The notes under the pieces were generated by a model. The model was given only the letters and a program-made list of their open reading frames with translations, did no database searches and was not told where the DNA came from. Of a stretch of DNA of 64,000 bases, positions 34,968-46,139 are shown piece by piece. The DNA is from Sphingomonas carotinifaciens. GTDB taxonomy: Bacteria > Pseudomonadota > Alphaproteobacteria > Sphingomonadales > Sphingomonadaceae. Position numbers and translations under genes: made by a program. The stretch is from positions 124,001 to 188,000 of the forward strand of contig NZ_WSUT01000001.1 of the NCBI RefSeq assembly GCF_009789535.1, read 5' to 3'. Positions within the stretch are counted from its first letter, which is position 1. The number at the start of each line of letters is the position of its first letter.

Positions 34968-36271
34968 TCGACCGCCGCGTCATCCTGGCCGCCGGTGCTG
35001 CGCTTGCCGCATCGCCCGCGCTCGGCCAGCCGCGCCGGGCCACGGGGTTTCCCAAAGGGTTCCTGTGGGGCGCATCGACCGCCGGCCATCAGGTCGAAGG
35101 CAATAACGTCGCCAGCGATACGTGGCTGATGGAAAACGTCACGCCCAGCGTCTTTGCCGACAAATCGGGCGATGCCTGCAACAGTTTCGAACTATGGGCG
35201 CAGGACCTCGATCTGGTGAAGGCGCTGGGCCTGAACAGCTATCGCTTCTCGATCGAATGGGCGCGGATCGAACCGGAACCGGGCATGTTCTCGGTCGCGA
35301 TGCTCGATCATTACAAGCGGATGATCGAGGGCGCACGGGCACGTGGACTGACGCCGGTCGTGACCTATAGTCATTTTACTGCACCCCGATGGTTTTCGGC
35401 GGCCGGTGGTTGGACCAACCGGCAGGCGCCGCAACTGTTCGCGCGCTTCTGCGACCGGGCGACGCGGCATCTGGGCGCGGGCATCGGTCATGCGGTAACG
35501 CTGAACGAACCGAACCTGCTGCGGTTGTTGAAGACGATCGGCCTGCCGCCGCAATTGCTGGATGCGCAGCGCGCGATGCTGGCGGCGGCGGCGAAGGCGG
35601 CGGGGACGCCCAAATTCGTCGCCGGCAACGTCGCCAATGCCGAAGACCTCGACACGATGCAGACCATCATGGTCGCCGCGCACAAGGCAGGGCGCGACGC
35701 GATCAAGGCGGTGCGCAGCGACCTGCCGGTCGGCGTCAGCCTGGCCATGTTCGACGATCAGGCGTTGCCCGGTGGCGAGGCCAAACGCGATGCCGCCCGC
35801 GCCGATCTGTATGGCGCATGGACCGATGCGGTGCGCGGCGACGATTTCTTCGGAGTGCAGAATTATGAACGTGCCCGCTGGGACAAGAACGGCAAGGTCG
35901 CCGCACCGGCCGATGCCGTCCGCAACTGGAGCGGAAACGAGGTGTGGGCCCCGTCGCTGGCCGGGGCGGTGCGCTATGCGCATCAGGCGACCGGCCTGCC
36001 GATCCTCGTCACCGAACATGGCGTCGGCACCGACGATGATGCAATCCGCGCCCGCTTCATTCCGGCCGCGCTCGCCGATCTGAAGAAGGCGATTGACGAT
36101 GGCGTGCCGGTGCAGGGATATATTCATTGGTCGCTGCTCGACAATTTCGAGTGGATCTTCGGCTACAAGCCCAAATACGGACTGGTTGCGGTCGATCGTA
36201 CGACCTTCCGCCGCACCCCCAAGCCGAGCGCTGGGGTACTGGGCCGCATCGCCGCGGGGAACGCGCTGTGA
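34961..36271 (+). CDS. GH1 beta-glucosidase-like enzyme, exported
   Basis: 436 residues. The N terminus is an export signal with twin Arg (LIDRRVILAAGAALAASPAL), possibly Tat-dependent. GH1 features follow: FPKGFLWGASTAGHQVEG, LGLNSYRFSIEWARIEPEPG, acid/base Glu in HAVTLNEPN, nucleophile Glu in LVTEHGVGTDDD (TEHG where most members have TENG), and GYIHWSLLDNFEWIFGYKPK near the C terminus. It would remove beta-glucosyl residues, for example from flavonoid glucosides after the rhamnose is cut off. The start overlaps the hydrolase, and the stop overlaps the rhamnosidase start (GTGA). Confidence 0.9.
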   Translation: MLIDRRVILAAGAALAASPALGQPRRATGFPKGFLWGASTAGHQVEGNNVASDTWLMENVTPSVFADKSGDACNSFELWAQDLDLVKALGLNSYRFSIEWARIEPEPGMFSVAMLDHYKRMIEGARARGLTPVVTYSHFTAPRWFSAAGGWTNRQAPQLFARFCDRATRHLGAGIGHAVTLNEPNLLRLLKTIGLPPQLLDAQRAMLAAAAKAAGTPKFVAGNVANAEDLDTMQTIMVAAHKAGRDAIKAVRSDLPVGVSLAMFDDQALPGGEAKRDAARADLYGAWTDAVRGDDFFGVQNYERARWDKNGKVAAPADAVRNWSGNEVWAPSLAGAVRYAHQATGLPILVTEHGVGTDDDAIRARFIPAALADLKKAIDDGVPVQGYIHWSLLDNFEWIFGYKPKYGLVAVDRTTFRRTPKPSAGVLGRIAAGNAL

Positions 36272-39200
36272 AGCGGATCGCGCTGTTCACTGCCGCGCTG
36301 TTGGCGACCACCACTGCGTTCGCGCAAGCCGCGCCCGACCCGCTGGCGGCAGGGTTCGATAACCCGCCGGCTGAGGCGCGGCCGCGGACGTGGTGGCACT
36401 GGCTGAACGGGAACATCAGCGAGGACGGGATCGTCAAGGATCTCGAATGGATGCACCGCATCGGGCTGGGCGGGGTCCAGAATTTCGACGCGCAACTGAT
36501 GACGCCGCAGGTGGTCAAGGACCGTGTCGTCTACATGGACCCGGCGTGGAAACGCGCCTTCCGCCTCGCCGCGACCACCGCCGATCGATTGAACCTCGAA
36601 TTGGCCATCGCCGCGTCGCCGGGGTGGAGCGAGACGGGTGGCCCCTGGGTGCCCGCCGCCGATGGCATGAAGAAGCTGGTTTGGAGCCAGACCGACGTGA
36701 CCGGGGGGCGCCGCTTCACGGCGGCGTTGCCGGCACCGCCGGGCAATACAGGTCCGTTCCAGTCGCTGCCGTTCGACGATCCGCTCGCGGCGTTCGGCGG
36801 GCCGTCCTACAAGCCGCCGGTCGCGTATCACGATGTCGCCGTGCTGGCGTTCCCGGTCGCGCCGCACGCGACCCCGCTGCCGACCGCGACCGTCGGCGGC
36901 AAGCCGGTCAATGCCGCAGCGCTTGCCGATGACGATGCGAAGTCGGTCGTCCTGTTGCCGAAGGGCGCGGCCAGCCGCCCCGCGACGATCGACTTCGCCT
37001 ATGCCAGGCCGACCACGATCGCCAGCGCGACGCTGTTCATCCCCGGCGCGCTGCCGCCGTTCGGCGATCCCGATTATCTGCCGGTGCTGGAGGTGCACGA
37101 AGGCGGCGGCTGGCGTCCCCTGGCGCAACTGCCGCTCGGCATCGTCCCGACAACGGTGTCGTTCGCCCCAGTCACCGCGCGCGCGTTCCGCATCGTCATG
37201 GGGCCGAATACCGGTCCCAAGCGCGTCGGGCTGAACGCACCGGTACCGGGCGTGGTGATGGAGGGGCTGTTCCCCAACCGGCCCGATACCGGCATCTCGG
37301 TCGCGCAACTGCGCCTGTCAGGTGAGGCGAGGATCGATCGGTTCGAGGCGAAGGCCGGATTCGCGACCGTGCTCGACTATCACGCGCTGTCGGCCGGGGT
37401 GCCCGACATGGCGGGCGTCGATCCGGCGCGCGTCGTCGACCTGACCGCCCGGATGCGCAGCGACGGGACCCTCGACTGGACCCCGCCTGCCGGTCGATGG
37501 CGGATTCTGCGCATCGGCAGTTCGCTGCTCGGCACGACCAATCATCCGGCGACCGCGGAGTCCACCGGACTGGAGGTCGACAAATATGACGGTGCGGCGG
37601 TGTCGCGCTATCTCGACCAATATTTGCGCATGTACCGGGAGGCCGCGGGCAGCGACCTGATCGGTGCGAAGGGCGTACGCGCGCTGCTGACCGACAGTTT
37701 CGAGGCAGGCGACGCCAACTGGACGCCGCGGATGGTCGAACAGTTCAAGCGGCTGCGCGGCTATGATCCGACGCCATGGCTGCCGACGTTGACCGGCATC
37801 GTCATCGGCAGCCGGGCGCGCAGCGATGCCTTCCTGTACGACTATCGCCGCACGCTGGCCGATCTGATGGCCAGCGAACATTATGGGACGATCGCAAAGG
37901 TCGCCCATGCCAATGGCCTGAAAGTCTATGGTGAGGCGCTGGAGGATAGCCGCCCGGCATTGGGGGACGACATCGCGCTTCGCGCCCATGCCGATATTCC
38001 GATGGCGGCGATGTGGACCTTCGGCCCGGACGAGGCACCACGTCCGACATTGGTCGGCGACATTCGCGGCGCGGCATCGGTTGCGCACCTGTACGGGCAG
38101 AATTTGGTTGCGGCGGAATCAATGACGTCGGGCTTCTCCCCCTGGGCGTTCGCGCCCGCCGATTTGCGACGGGTGATCGATTTCGAATTCGTCCATGGCG
38201 TCAATCGCCCGGTCATCCATACATCGGTCCATCAACCGGTCGACGACAAGGTGCCGGGACTCAGCCTCGCCATCTTCGGCCAGTATTTCAACCGGCACGA
38301 AAGCTGGTCGGGCATGGCGCGGCCGTGGATCGATTACATCGCGCGGTCGAGCTATATGCTGCAACAGGGACGCAACGTCGCCGATGTCGCGTATTTCCAT
38401 GGCGAGGAAGCGCCGCTGACCGCGCTCTACGCGCAGGCGCCGCTCAAGGACGTACCGGTTCGCTACGGCTATGACTTCGTCAACGCCGATGCGCTGGCGA
38501 ACATCCTGTCGGTGGAGCAGGGGCAGATCGTCGCGAAGGGCGGGGCGCGTTACCGCGCACTGTATCTGGGCGGATCGAGCGCGCGGATGACGCTGGCGAC
38601 GCTGCAACGGATCGCGGCGCTGGTGCAGGCGGGCGCGACAGTGATCGGCGATGCGCCGGTGGGTACGCCGTCGCTCGGCGACGATCCGGCCGCCTTCGCC
38701 ACGCTGGTCCGGCAATTGTGGAGTGGGCAGGCGGTGACCCCGGTCGGTGCGGGCCGGGTGATCGCCGGACGCGACGTTGAGCGGGCGTTGAGCAGCATCC
38801 CGATCCTGCCCGACTTCGACTATGCAAGGGCGGCACCCGACAGCGAGTTGCTGTTCGCGCACCGGACGCTGGGGGATGGCGAAATCTATTATGTCGTCAA
38901 CCGCCGTAACCGTGCCGAACGCACCGAAGCCCGCTTTCGCGTGACCGGGCGGGTGCTCGCATTATGGCATGCCGATACCGGCCGCGTGAAGCCGGTGTCC
39001 TACCGGATCGAAGGGGGGCAGACGATCGTGCCTCTTGATCTGGCGGCGGAGGAGTCGGTGTTCGTGGTGTTCCGCGGCCCGACCAGCACGACCACCGCGA
39101 CGGTCGCGCCATCAGCGGTCACGCCGGTGGTCAAACTTGATGGGCCGTGGATCGTCTCGTTTCAGCCGGGGCGAGGCGCGCCGGCCGGTGCGACGCTGCC

Positions 39201-39597
39201 GACGCTCACCCCGCTCAATGCGAGTGCCGTACTCGGCATCCGCTATTTCTCCGGCCTTGCGACTTATACGACCGATTTCAACCTCCCGCGGACGACGGCC
39301 AAGTCGCTGACGCTTGATCTGGGTCGGGTGGGCGATCTGGCGGAAGTGCTGGTCAACGGGCGGAGCGTGGGCACGGTGTGGCATGCGCCGTATCGCATCG
39401 ATATTGGCGCGGCGGCGAAGCCGGGGCGTAACCGGATTGAAGTGCGCGTCGCCAATCGCTGGATCAACCGCTTGATCGGCGATGCGCAGCCCGGTGCGAC
39501 CAAGGTCACTTGGACGTCGATGCCGACCTATCGCCCGGATGCGCCGCTGCGTCCCGCCGGGCTGATCGGGCCGGTCGTCGTCAGCGAACCGCGATGA
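36268..39597 (+). CDS. GH106 alpha-L-rhamnosidase, exported
   Basis: 1109 residues from GTG 36268, which overlaps the GH1 stop and starts a signal peptide (about 1-22, ending AFAQA). Early signature PRTWWHWLNGNISEDGIVKD, GLGGVQNFDAQLM, LAIAASPGWSETGGPWVPAA are typical of GH106, as are GLEVDKYD and the C-terminal jelly-roll (VNGRSVGTVWHAPYRIDI, NRIEVRVANRWINR). The first characterised GH106 enzyme came from Sphingomonas and has a similar length. It releases L-rhamnose from rhamnosides such as rutin or naringin. RhaT in the divergent operon would take up the sugar. Confidence 0.9.
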   Translation: MKRIALFTAALLATTTAFAQAAPDPLAAGFDNPPAEARPRTWWHWLNGNISEDGIVKDLEWMHRIGLGGVQNFDAQLMTPQVVKDRVVYMDPAWKRAFRLAATTADRLNLELAIAASPGWSETGGPWVPAADGMKKLVWSQTDVTGGRRFTAALPAPPGNTGPFQSLPFDDPLAAFGGPSYKPPVAYHDVAVLAFPVAPHATPLPTATVGGKPVNAAALADDDAKSVVLLPKGAASRPATIDFAYARPTTIASATLFIPGALPPFGDPDYLPVLEVHEGGGWRPLAQLPLGIVPTTVSFAPVTARAFRIVMGPNTGPKRVGLNAPVPGVVMEGLFPNRPDTGISVAQLRLSGEARIDRFEAKAGFATVLDYHALSAGVPDMAGVDPARVVDLTARMRSDGTLDWTPPAGRWRILRIGSSLLGTTNHPATAESTGLEVDKYDGAAVSRYLDQYLRMYREAAGSDLIGAKGVRALLTDSFEAGDANWTPRMVEQFKRLRGYDPTPWLPTLTGIVIGSRARSDAFLYDYRRTLADLMASEHYGTIAKVAHANGLKVYGEALEDSRPALGDDIALRAHADIPMAAMWTFGPDEAPRPTLVGDIRGAASVAHLYGQNLVAAESMTSGFSPWAFAPADLRRVIDFEFVHGVNRPVIHTSVHQPVDDKVPGLSLAIFGQYFNRHESWSGMARPWIDYIARSSYMLQQGRNVADVAYFHGEEAPLTALYAQAPLKDVPVRYGYDFVNADALANILSVEQGQIVAKGGARYRALYLGGSSARMTLATLQRIAALVQAGATVIGDAPVGTPSLGDDPAAFATLVRQLWSGQAVTPVGAGRVIAGRDVERALSSIPILPDFDYARAAPDSELLFAHRTLGDGEIYYVVNRRNRAERTEARFRVTGRVLALWHADTGRVKPVSYRIEGGQTIVPLDLAAEESVFVVFRGPTSTTTATVAPSAVTPVVKLDGPWIVSFQPGRGAPAGATLPTLTPLNASAVLGIRYFSGLATYTTDFNLPRTTAKSLTLDLGRVGDLAEVLVNGRSVGTVWHAPYRIDIGAAAKPGRNRIEVRVANRWINRLIGDAQPGATKVTWTSMPTYRPDAPLRPAGLIGPVVVSEPR

Positions 39598-40058
39598 CCG
39601 CGGCGCAGCGCCGCTACCGCCGGATCGAGATGGCGGTCGCCGCCGCGATCAGCGCGGTGTTGAGCGGGGTGTTTGTCGCGCTGCTGTTCGGCGGACAGGC
39701 CGAGGTGGCGGTTGCCGGCTGGAACGGGCTGATCGTCGATGCGCTGCCACAAACGGCGATGATCGCGCTGATGAGCAGCCTCGTGCCGACGCTGCTGACC
39801 CGTCGGCGCACCCGTCACGGCGCTATCGCCCCGATGCTGACGGAAAGCCGTTGGCCGGCGGCGGTCGTGCTCAGGATCGGGGCGTTCGTCCTCCTCGCCA
39901 CGGTGCTGGCGGGCGGTCTGCACGCCGCGCTGTTGCCGCTGGGGCCGTCGGCATGGCCGCTGTCCGCCGTGTTCGCCGGCAAGATCCTGTACGGCGGAGT
40001 GTTGGGCATGGCCGTCGCGGGGCTCGCGGTAACGGCGGCGCTTCGCGATCCGGTATGA
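39594..40058 (+). CDS. Small four-helix membrane protein, function unknown
   Basis: 154 residues from ATG 39594, overlapping the rhamnosidase stop (ATGA). Four hydrophobic segments: about 12-34 (EMAVAAAISAVLSGVFVALL), 42-65, 88-112 (VVLRIGAFVLLATVLAGGLH) and 120-150. No named family is recognised. Its tight coupling to the rhamnosidase gene suggests a membrane role in the same pathway, but transport capacity cannot be claimed. Confidence 0.7.
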   Translation: MTAAQRRYRRIEMAVAAAISAVLSGVFVALLFGGQAEVAVAGWNGLIVDALPQTAMIALMSSLVPTLLTRRRTRHGAIAPMLTESRWPAAVVLRIGAFVLLATVLAGGLHAALLPLGPSAWPLSAVFAGKILYGGVLGMAVAGLAVTAALRDPV

Positions 40059-40084
40059 TGACCATGAGAGAGGGGAGAGGACCG

Positions 40085-40210
40085 ATGCAGATGAACGACA
40101 GGTCGAACCGTCGCGCCGCCATCCTGGCCGACGTGCGGTGCACCGCGATGGCACTGACCGCGCTTACGGCGTTCGTCGGTTCGTTCTGGATGGCGGGGCT
40201 GTTGTTCTGA
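40085..40210 (+). CDS. 41-residue single-span membrane protein
   Basis: ATG 40085 is preceded by a strong site (GAGAGGGGAGAGGACC). The product begins MQMNDRSNRRAAILADVRCT and ends with one hydrophobic segment AMALTALTAFVGSFWMAGLL. It lies between the four-helix protein and the hydrolase with short gaps. No family is recognised. The ribosome site, position and clear membrane segment support a real small gene. Confidence 0.55.
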   Translation: MQMNDRSNRRAAILADVRCTAMALTALTAFVGSFWMAGLLF

Positions 40211-40233
40211 GGCCGCTTGTCGGAGACGGGCGG

Positions 40234-41256
40234 ATGGCATTCGATCGCCGCCGCTTCCTGGGTGCCGCGACTGCGTCGCTGGGTGTCACGCTGGCCGCGC
40301 CGCTGTTGGCGGACCGGCGGCATCCGCCGATCGCACGGGTGATCGTCGACAATGATTTCGCCGGCGATCCCGACGGGCTGTTCCAGCTCGCCCATCATCT
40401 GCTGTGCCGGTCGGTCGAGATTCCGCTCCTCATCGGGTCGCATCTACCGCCGCAGTTCGGCGGCGCTACCTCGGCAACGGCGGCGGTGGCGAAGGTCCGG
40501 GCGCTGCTGGAGGTGATGGGCCGGACCGGCCAGCACCGCGTGGTCGAAGGTTCGCAGACGGCGATCGTGTCGCCGGACCGCCGCCAGCCCAGTCCGGCGA
40601 CCGCCGCGATCATTGCAGAGGCGATGCGGACCGATGTGTCGACGCCGCTATTCTATGCCGCCGGCGGCGGGCTGACCGACCTGGCGCTGGCATGGCTCGC
40701 CGAGCCGCGTATCGCACGGCGGCTTCGATTGGTGTGGATCGGTGGTCCAGAACATCCCGGCATCGCCGTTCCCCCGCCCGGCGCGGACAAGATCGAGTTC
40801 AACCTGTCGCTCGATCCGGTGGCGGCGGAACTGGTCTTCAACCGGGCGGACATCGAGATCTGGCAGGTACCTCGCGATGCCTATCGTGCGATGCTGTTCC
40901 CGCGCGATGCCCTGAGCGAATTGGTCGATAGTCCGATCGGCCGGTTCCTCGCCGGCGAAGTCGACGCGATGGAGGCGAAGCTGGCGACGATCCCCGGCTT
41001 CCCGCCATTGCCCGCGTCGGATGTCATGATCCTCGGCGACAGTCCGCTTGTTACGCTGACCGGGCTATTGCCACCGCTGCAACCCGATCCCAGTTCGAGC
41101 CGGTATGTGACGATACCCACACCGATGCTGACCAAAGAAGGCGGTTATCGCGCACGCCCGCAGGGACGCGCGATGCGCGTTTATACCGCGATCGATACAG
41201 AACTGACCTTCCGCGACATGACTGCCAAATTTCGCCGTTTCGGCAACAATGCCTGA
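40234..41256 (+). CDS. Nucleoside hydrolase-like protein with twin-arginine signal
   Basis: 340 residues from ATG 40234. A Tat-type signal (MAFDRRRFLGAATASLGVTL) is followed by RVIVDNDFAGDPDGLFQLAH, the counterpart of the Asp-rich calcium site of inosine-uridine nucleoside hydrolases. FYAAGGGLTDLALAW and IEFNLSLDPVAAELVFNRAD also fit this fold. Exported members hydrolyse N-ribosides; as an N- or O-glycosidase in a flavonoid cluster its substrate is open. It is the last gene of the plus-strand operon and converges with the AraC gene, 8 bases away. Confidence 0.8.
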   Translation: MAFDRRRFLGAATASLGVTLAAPLLADRRHPPIARVIVDNDFAGDPDGLFQLAHHLLCRSVEIPLLIGSHLPPQFGGATSATAAVAKVRALLEVMGRTGQHRVVEGSQTAIVSPDRRQPSPATAAIIAEAMRTDVSTPLFYAAGGGLTDLALAWLAEPRIARRLRLVWIGGPEHPGIAVPPPGADKIEFNLSLDPVAAELVFNRADIEIWQVPRDAYRAMLFPRDALSELVDSPIGRFLAGEVDAMEAKLATIPGFPPLPASDVMILGDSPLVTLTGLLPPLQPDPSSSRYVTIPTPMLTKEGGYRARPQGRAMRVYTAIDTELTFRDMTAKFRRFGNNA

Positions 41257-41264
41257 CCCGGGGC

Positions 41265-42146
41265 TCATGCACCATCACTGCCCGTCGAACGGAAGGTACG
41301 CGGTGATACACCAGAATGCCGGGTGAAGAAGCGGGTGAAGTAGGCAGGGTCGGCAAAGCCAGCATTATAGCCGACCTCCGCCACCGACAAATTGGTGTAG
41401 AGCAAGGCACGCTTGGCATCGAGCATCGCGCGCTCATCGAGTATTGCCGCGGGTGACATCCCGGCGATGCGGGTACAGGCAACGCGCAGCCGGCTCTCGC
41501 TGGTGCCGAGTGCCGCCGCATGGACTGCGATCGGCTCGCGGAGGCGGAAGCGCTCGTCGATCCGCGCCCGGTACCGCGCGACCAATGCGCCATGCTGGCC
41601 GGGCGGCGGCTGCGCCTTACCGGGATCGGGACCGGCGGCGCGACCAGCTTCGATCAGGAAGGTCAGCAGCGCGGCATCCACCGCGGCGCGGTGCCCCGGC
41701 GCCGACCACCCCAGTTCGCGCATCAGCGTTACGGTCACACCGTGCAGCACGGTTAGTGCCTCGCTGCTCAGCGCAACGACCTGCGCCCGCGCGAACACTC
41801 CGGCCAGCCCCGGATAACGACCGTCGAGCAGCGCGAGATGGCGGACCGACAGCGTCACCACCGATCCGACCGACGCCGGGTCCCATGAAAAGCCATGAAC
41901 GATCCCGGCTGGGATCAGCAGCAGCGCCGGTGCCACGACGTCGAACCGGGCATCCTCCGCCCGCATCGTACCGCCTCCCCGGTCGAGCACGAACGCCTGT
42001 ACCAGATCTGCATGGGCATGGGGCAGGATCGTCCATTCGCTGGGCCGCGATCGGTCGTCTAGTCGCTCGGCATGGACGAAGCTCGCCTCGACGGATCGAT
42101 GCGGTTCACCGTACAGGTAGAAGCGCGGGATCGAAGCGGCGACCAT
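41265..42146 (-). CDS. pobR: AraC-family regulator, PobR-like
   Basis: 293 residues. N-terminal cupin-like sensing domain (PRFYLYGEPHRSVEASFVHA, LPHAHADLVQAFVLDRGGGT, LLLIPAGIVHGFSWDP). C-terminal AraC DNA-binding domain at about 195-285 (AALGTSESRLRVACTRIAGM, LLYTNLSVAEVGYNAGFADP, AYFTRFFTRHSGVSPRTFR). It is divergent from pobA with a 122-base spacer, as for AraC-type PobR regulators that activate pobA with 4-hydroxybenzoate. The symbol rests on family and position. Confidence 0.82.
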   Translation of the reverse strand: MVAASIPRFYLYGEPHRSVEASFVHAERLDDRSRPSEWTILPHAHADLVQAFVLDRGGGTMRAEDARFDVVAPALLLIPAGIVHGFSWDPASVGSVVTLSVRHLALLDGRYPGLAGVFARAQVVALSSEALTVLHGVTVTLMRELGWSAPGHRAAVDAALLTFLIEAGRAAGPDPGKAQPPPGQHGALVARYRARIDERFRLREPIAVHAAALGTSESRLRVACTRIAGMSPAAILDERAMLDAKRALLYTNLSVAEVGYNAGFADPAYFTRFFTRHSGVSPRTFRSTGSDGA

Positions 42147-42154
42147 CGCCTTAG

Positions 42155-44159
<2,005 letters not shown>

Positions 44160-44163
<4 letters not shown>

Positions 44164-44792
44164 TGGGCTGGACCCGCGACGAAATGGCGGTGCGTGCCGC
44201 GCAGGAATTGCAGGACGGTTTCTACGTCAATCTGGGCATCGGCATCCCGACGCTGGTCGCCAACCATGTACCCGACGGTATCGAGGTAACGTTGCAATCG
44301 GAAAACGGGATGCTGGGCATCGGCCCGTTCCCCTATGAGGGCGAAGCCGACCCTGACCTCATCAACGCGGGCAAGCAGACGATCACCGCGCTGCCGACAT
44401 CCAGCTTCTTTTCCAGCGCCGACAGTTTCGCGATGATCCGGGGTGGCCATATCGACATGGCGATCCTTGGCGCGATGGAGGTGAGCCAGGCCGGCGACCT
44501 CGCCAACTGGACGATTCCGGGCAAGATGGTGAAGGGCATGGGCGGGGCGATGGACCTCGTTGCCGGGGTCCGCCGCGTCGTCGTCGTGATGGACCATGTG
44601 TCGAAACATGGCGATCCCAAGATTCTGCCCGACTGCACGCTGCCGTTGACCGGTAAGGCCTGCGTCGACCTGATCATCACCGACCTTGCCGTCATCGCCT
44701 GCGACAAGCCGGGCCTGCGCCTGATCGAATGCGCACCGGGCGTGTCGGTCGAGGAGGTGCGGGCCAAGACCGGCACGGAGGTCGCCGCATGA
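44160..44792 (+). CDS. pcaJ: 3-oxoadipate CoA-transferase subunit B
   Basis: 210 residues. The catalytic Glu lies in [20 protein letters not shown] (about 42-60). [38 protein letters not shown] and [20 protein letters not shown] are typical of the beta subunit. Two adjacent ATGs at 44160 and 44163; the first overlaps the pcaI stop. It completes the enzyme with the preceding gene. Confidence 0.93.
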
Positions 44793-45490
44793 GCTATCAT
44801 CGCGAAGACGCCGGCGCGCCGCCATCGCTGTTCCCCGACTACGGGGCGACCCGCACCCGCGCACCGCTGCATCCACCGCTCCGTGTGCCGCAGACGCGAA
44901 CCGAGACGACCGGGCCTGCCGGCTGGGACCGGTTGATGGGATCGGCACTGGCCGATCTGACCACACAGCATGCCGCCATGCCGCAGGGGCAGCGGATCAT
45001 CGTCACCGGGCGTGTGCTCGACGAGGATGGCCGTGCGGTGCCCGATACGGTCCTGGAAATCTGGCAGGCCAACGCCGCCGGTCGCTATATCCATGGCAAG
45101 GACCAGTGGGACGCGCCGCACGACCCGAACTTCACCGGAGCTGGGCGGGTCGTCACCGATGCGGAGGGACGCTATCGCTTCGTCACCATCCGGCCGGGGG
45201 CGTATCCATGGGGCAACCACCGCAATGCGTGGCGGCCGGCGCATATCCATCTGTCGCTGCTTGGCCCCGCCTTCGCGACGCGGCTGGTGACGCAGCTTTA
45301 TTTCCCCGACGACCCGCTGATCGAGATTGACCCGATCGCGAACGCGGTGCCGATGCCGTATCGCCAGCGGCTGGTCGCGCGGTTCGACATGGATGTGACC
45401 GAGCCGAACTGGGCGCTCGGCTATCGCTTCGATGTGGTGCTCAAAGGCCGCGAGCAGACGCCGTTCGAGGAGGACGACCATGACCATTGA
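44789..45490 (+). CDS. pcaH: Protocatechuate 3,4-dioxygenase beta subunit
   Basis: 233 residues. The intradiol dioxygenase core contains [40 protein letters not shown] and [20 protein letters not shown]. The four iron ligands of the beta subunit are visible as Tyr in GRYIHG, Tyr in GAYPWG and the two His of AHIH. It opens protocatechuate between the hydroxyls to 3-carboxy-cis,cis-muconate. It overlaps pcaJ by 4 and pcaG by 11 bases. Confidence 0.96.
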   Translation: MSYHREDAGAPPSLFPDYGATRTRAPLHPPLRVPQTRTETTGPAGWDRLMGSALADLTTQHAAMPQGQRIIVTGRVLDEDGRAVPDTVLEIWQANAAGRYIHGKDQWDAPHDPNFTGAGRVVTDAEGRYRFVTIRPGAYPWGNHRNAWRPAHIHLSLLGPAFATRLVTQLYFPDDPLIEIDPIANAVPMPYRQRLVARFDMDVTEPNWALGYRFDVVLKGREQTPFEEDDHDH

Positions 45491-46139
45491 CGTCGCCGAC
45501 CGTCGCCCCGGCCCTCGGCAGGACAATCAGGATCCGGCATTGTTCGGCCAGACGCCCAGCCAGACGGTTGGCCCCTTCTTCCACTATGGCCTTCCTTGGA
45601 AGGGGGGCGCGGATCTTGTCGGGCAATCGGACATGGGCGCGCGGCCCGAATTGTTTCCCGAGGCGCATTATGTGCTGAACCTGTCCGCCCCCACCGGAAC
45701 TCCACAAGGGCGGGTGATCGAGATCGTCGGTCGCGTGCTCGATGGCGACGGGACCCCGGTTCCCGATGCGATGCTTGAAATCTGGCAGGCGGACGTTGCC
45801 GGCCGCTATCATGGCGAAACGGGCAGCGACCCGCATTTCGTGGGCTTTGGCCGGGCCGCGACTGCCGAGGATGGCGGCTATCGGTTCCGCACCATCCTGC
45901 CGGGATCGATCGGAACGGACCATGCGCCGCATATCGCGGTGTCGATCTTCGCGCGCGGCGTCATCAAGCGGCTGGCGACGCGGCTGTATTTTGCCGGTCT
46001 GGAGGCAGGTGACGCGACGCTGTCACGGGTTCCTGCGGAACGGCGGGCAACGTTGGTCGCGACCGCCGCGAGAGACGACATCTGGTCGCTCGATTTCGTG
46101 TTGCAGGGCGAGCGCGAAACGGTGTTCTTCGACCTGTGA
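45480..46139 (+). CDS. pcaG: Protocatechuate 3,4-dioxygenase alpha subunit
   Basis: 219 residues from ATG 45480 inside the end of pcaH. FGQTPSQTVGPFFHYGLPWK, GRVLDGDGTPVPDAMLEIWQ and FRTILPGSIGTDHAPHIAVS are the alpha-subunit signatures; the second His and Tyr iron ligands of the beta subunit are not all kept, as expected. It forms the heteromeric dioxygenase with PcaH. Confidence 0.95.
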   Translation: MTIDVADRRPGPRQDNQDPALFGQTPSQTVGPFFHYGLPWKGGADLVGQSDMGARPELFPEAHYVLNLSAPTGTPQGRVIEIVGRVLDGDGTPVPDAMLEIWQADVAGRYHGETGSDPHFVGFGRAATAEDGGYRFRTILPGSIGTDHAPHIAVSIFARGVIKRLATRLYFAGLEAGDATLSRVPAERRATLVATAARDDIWSLDFVLQGERETVFFDL

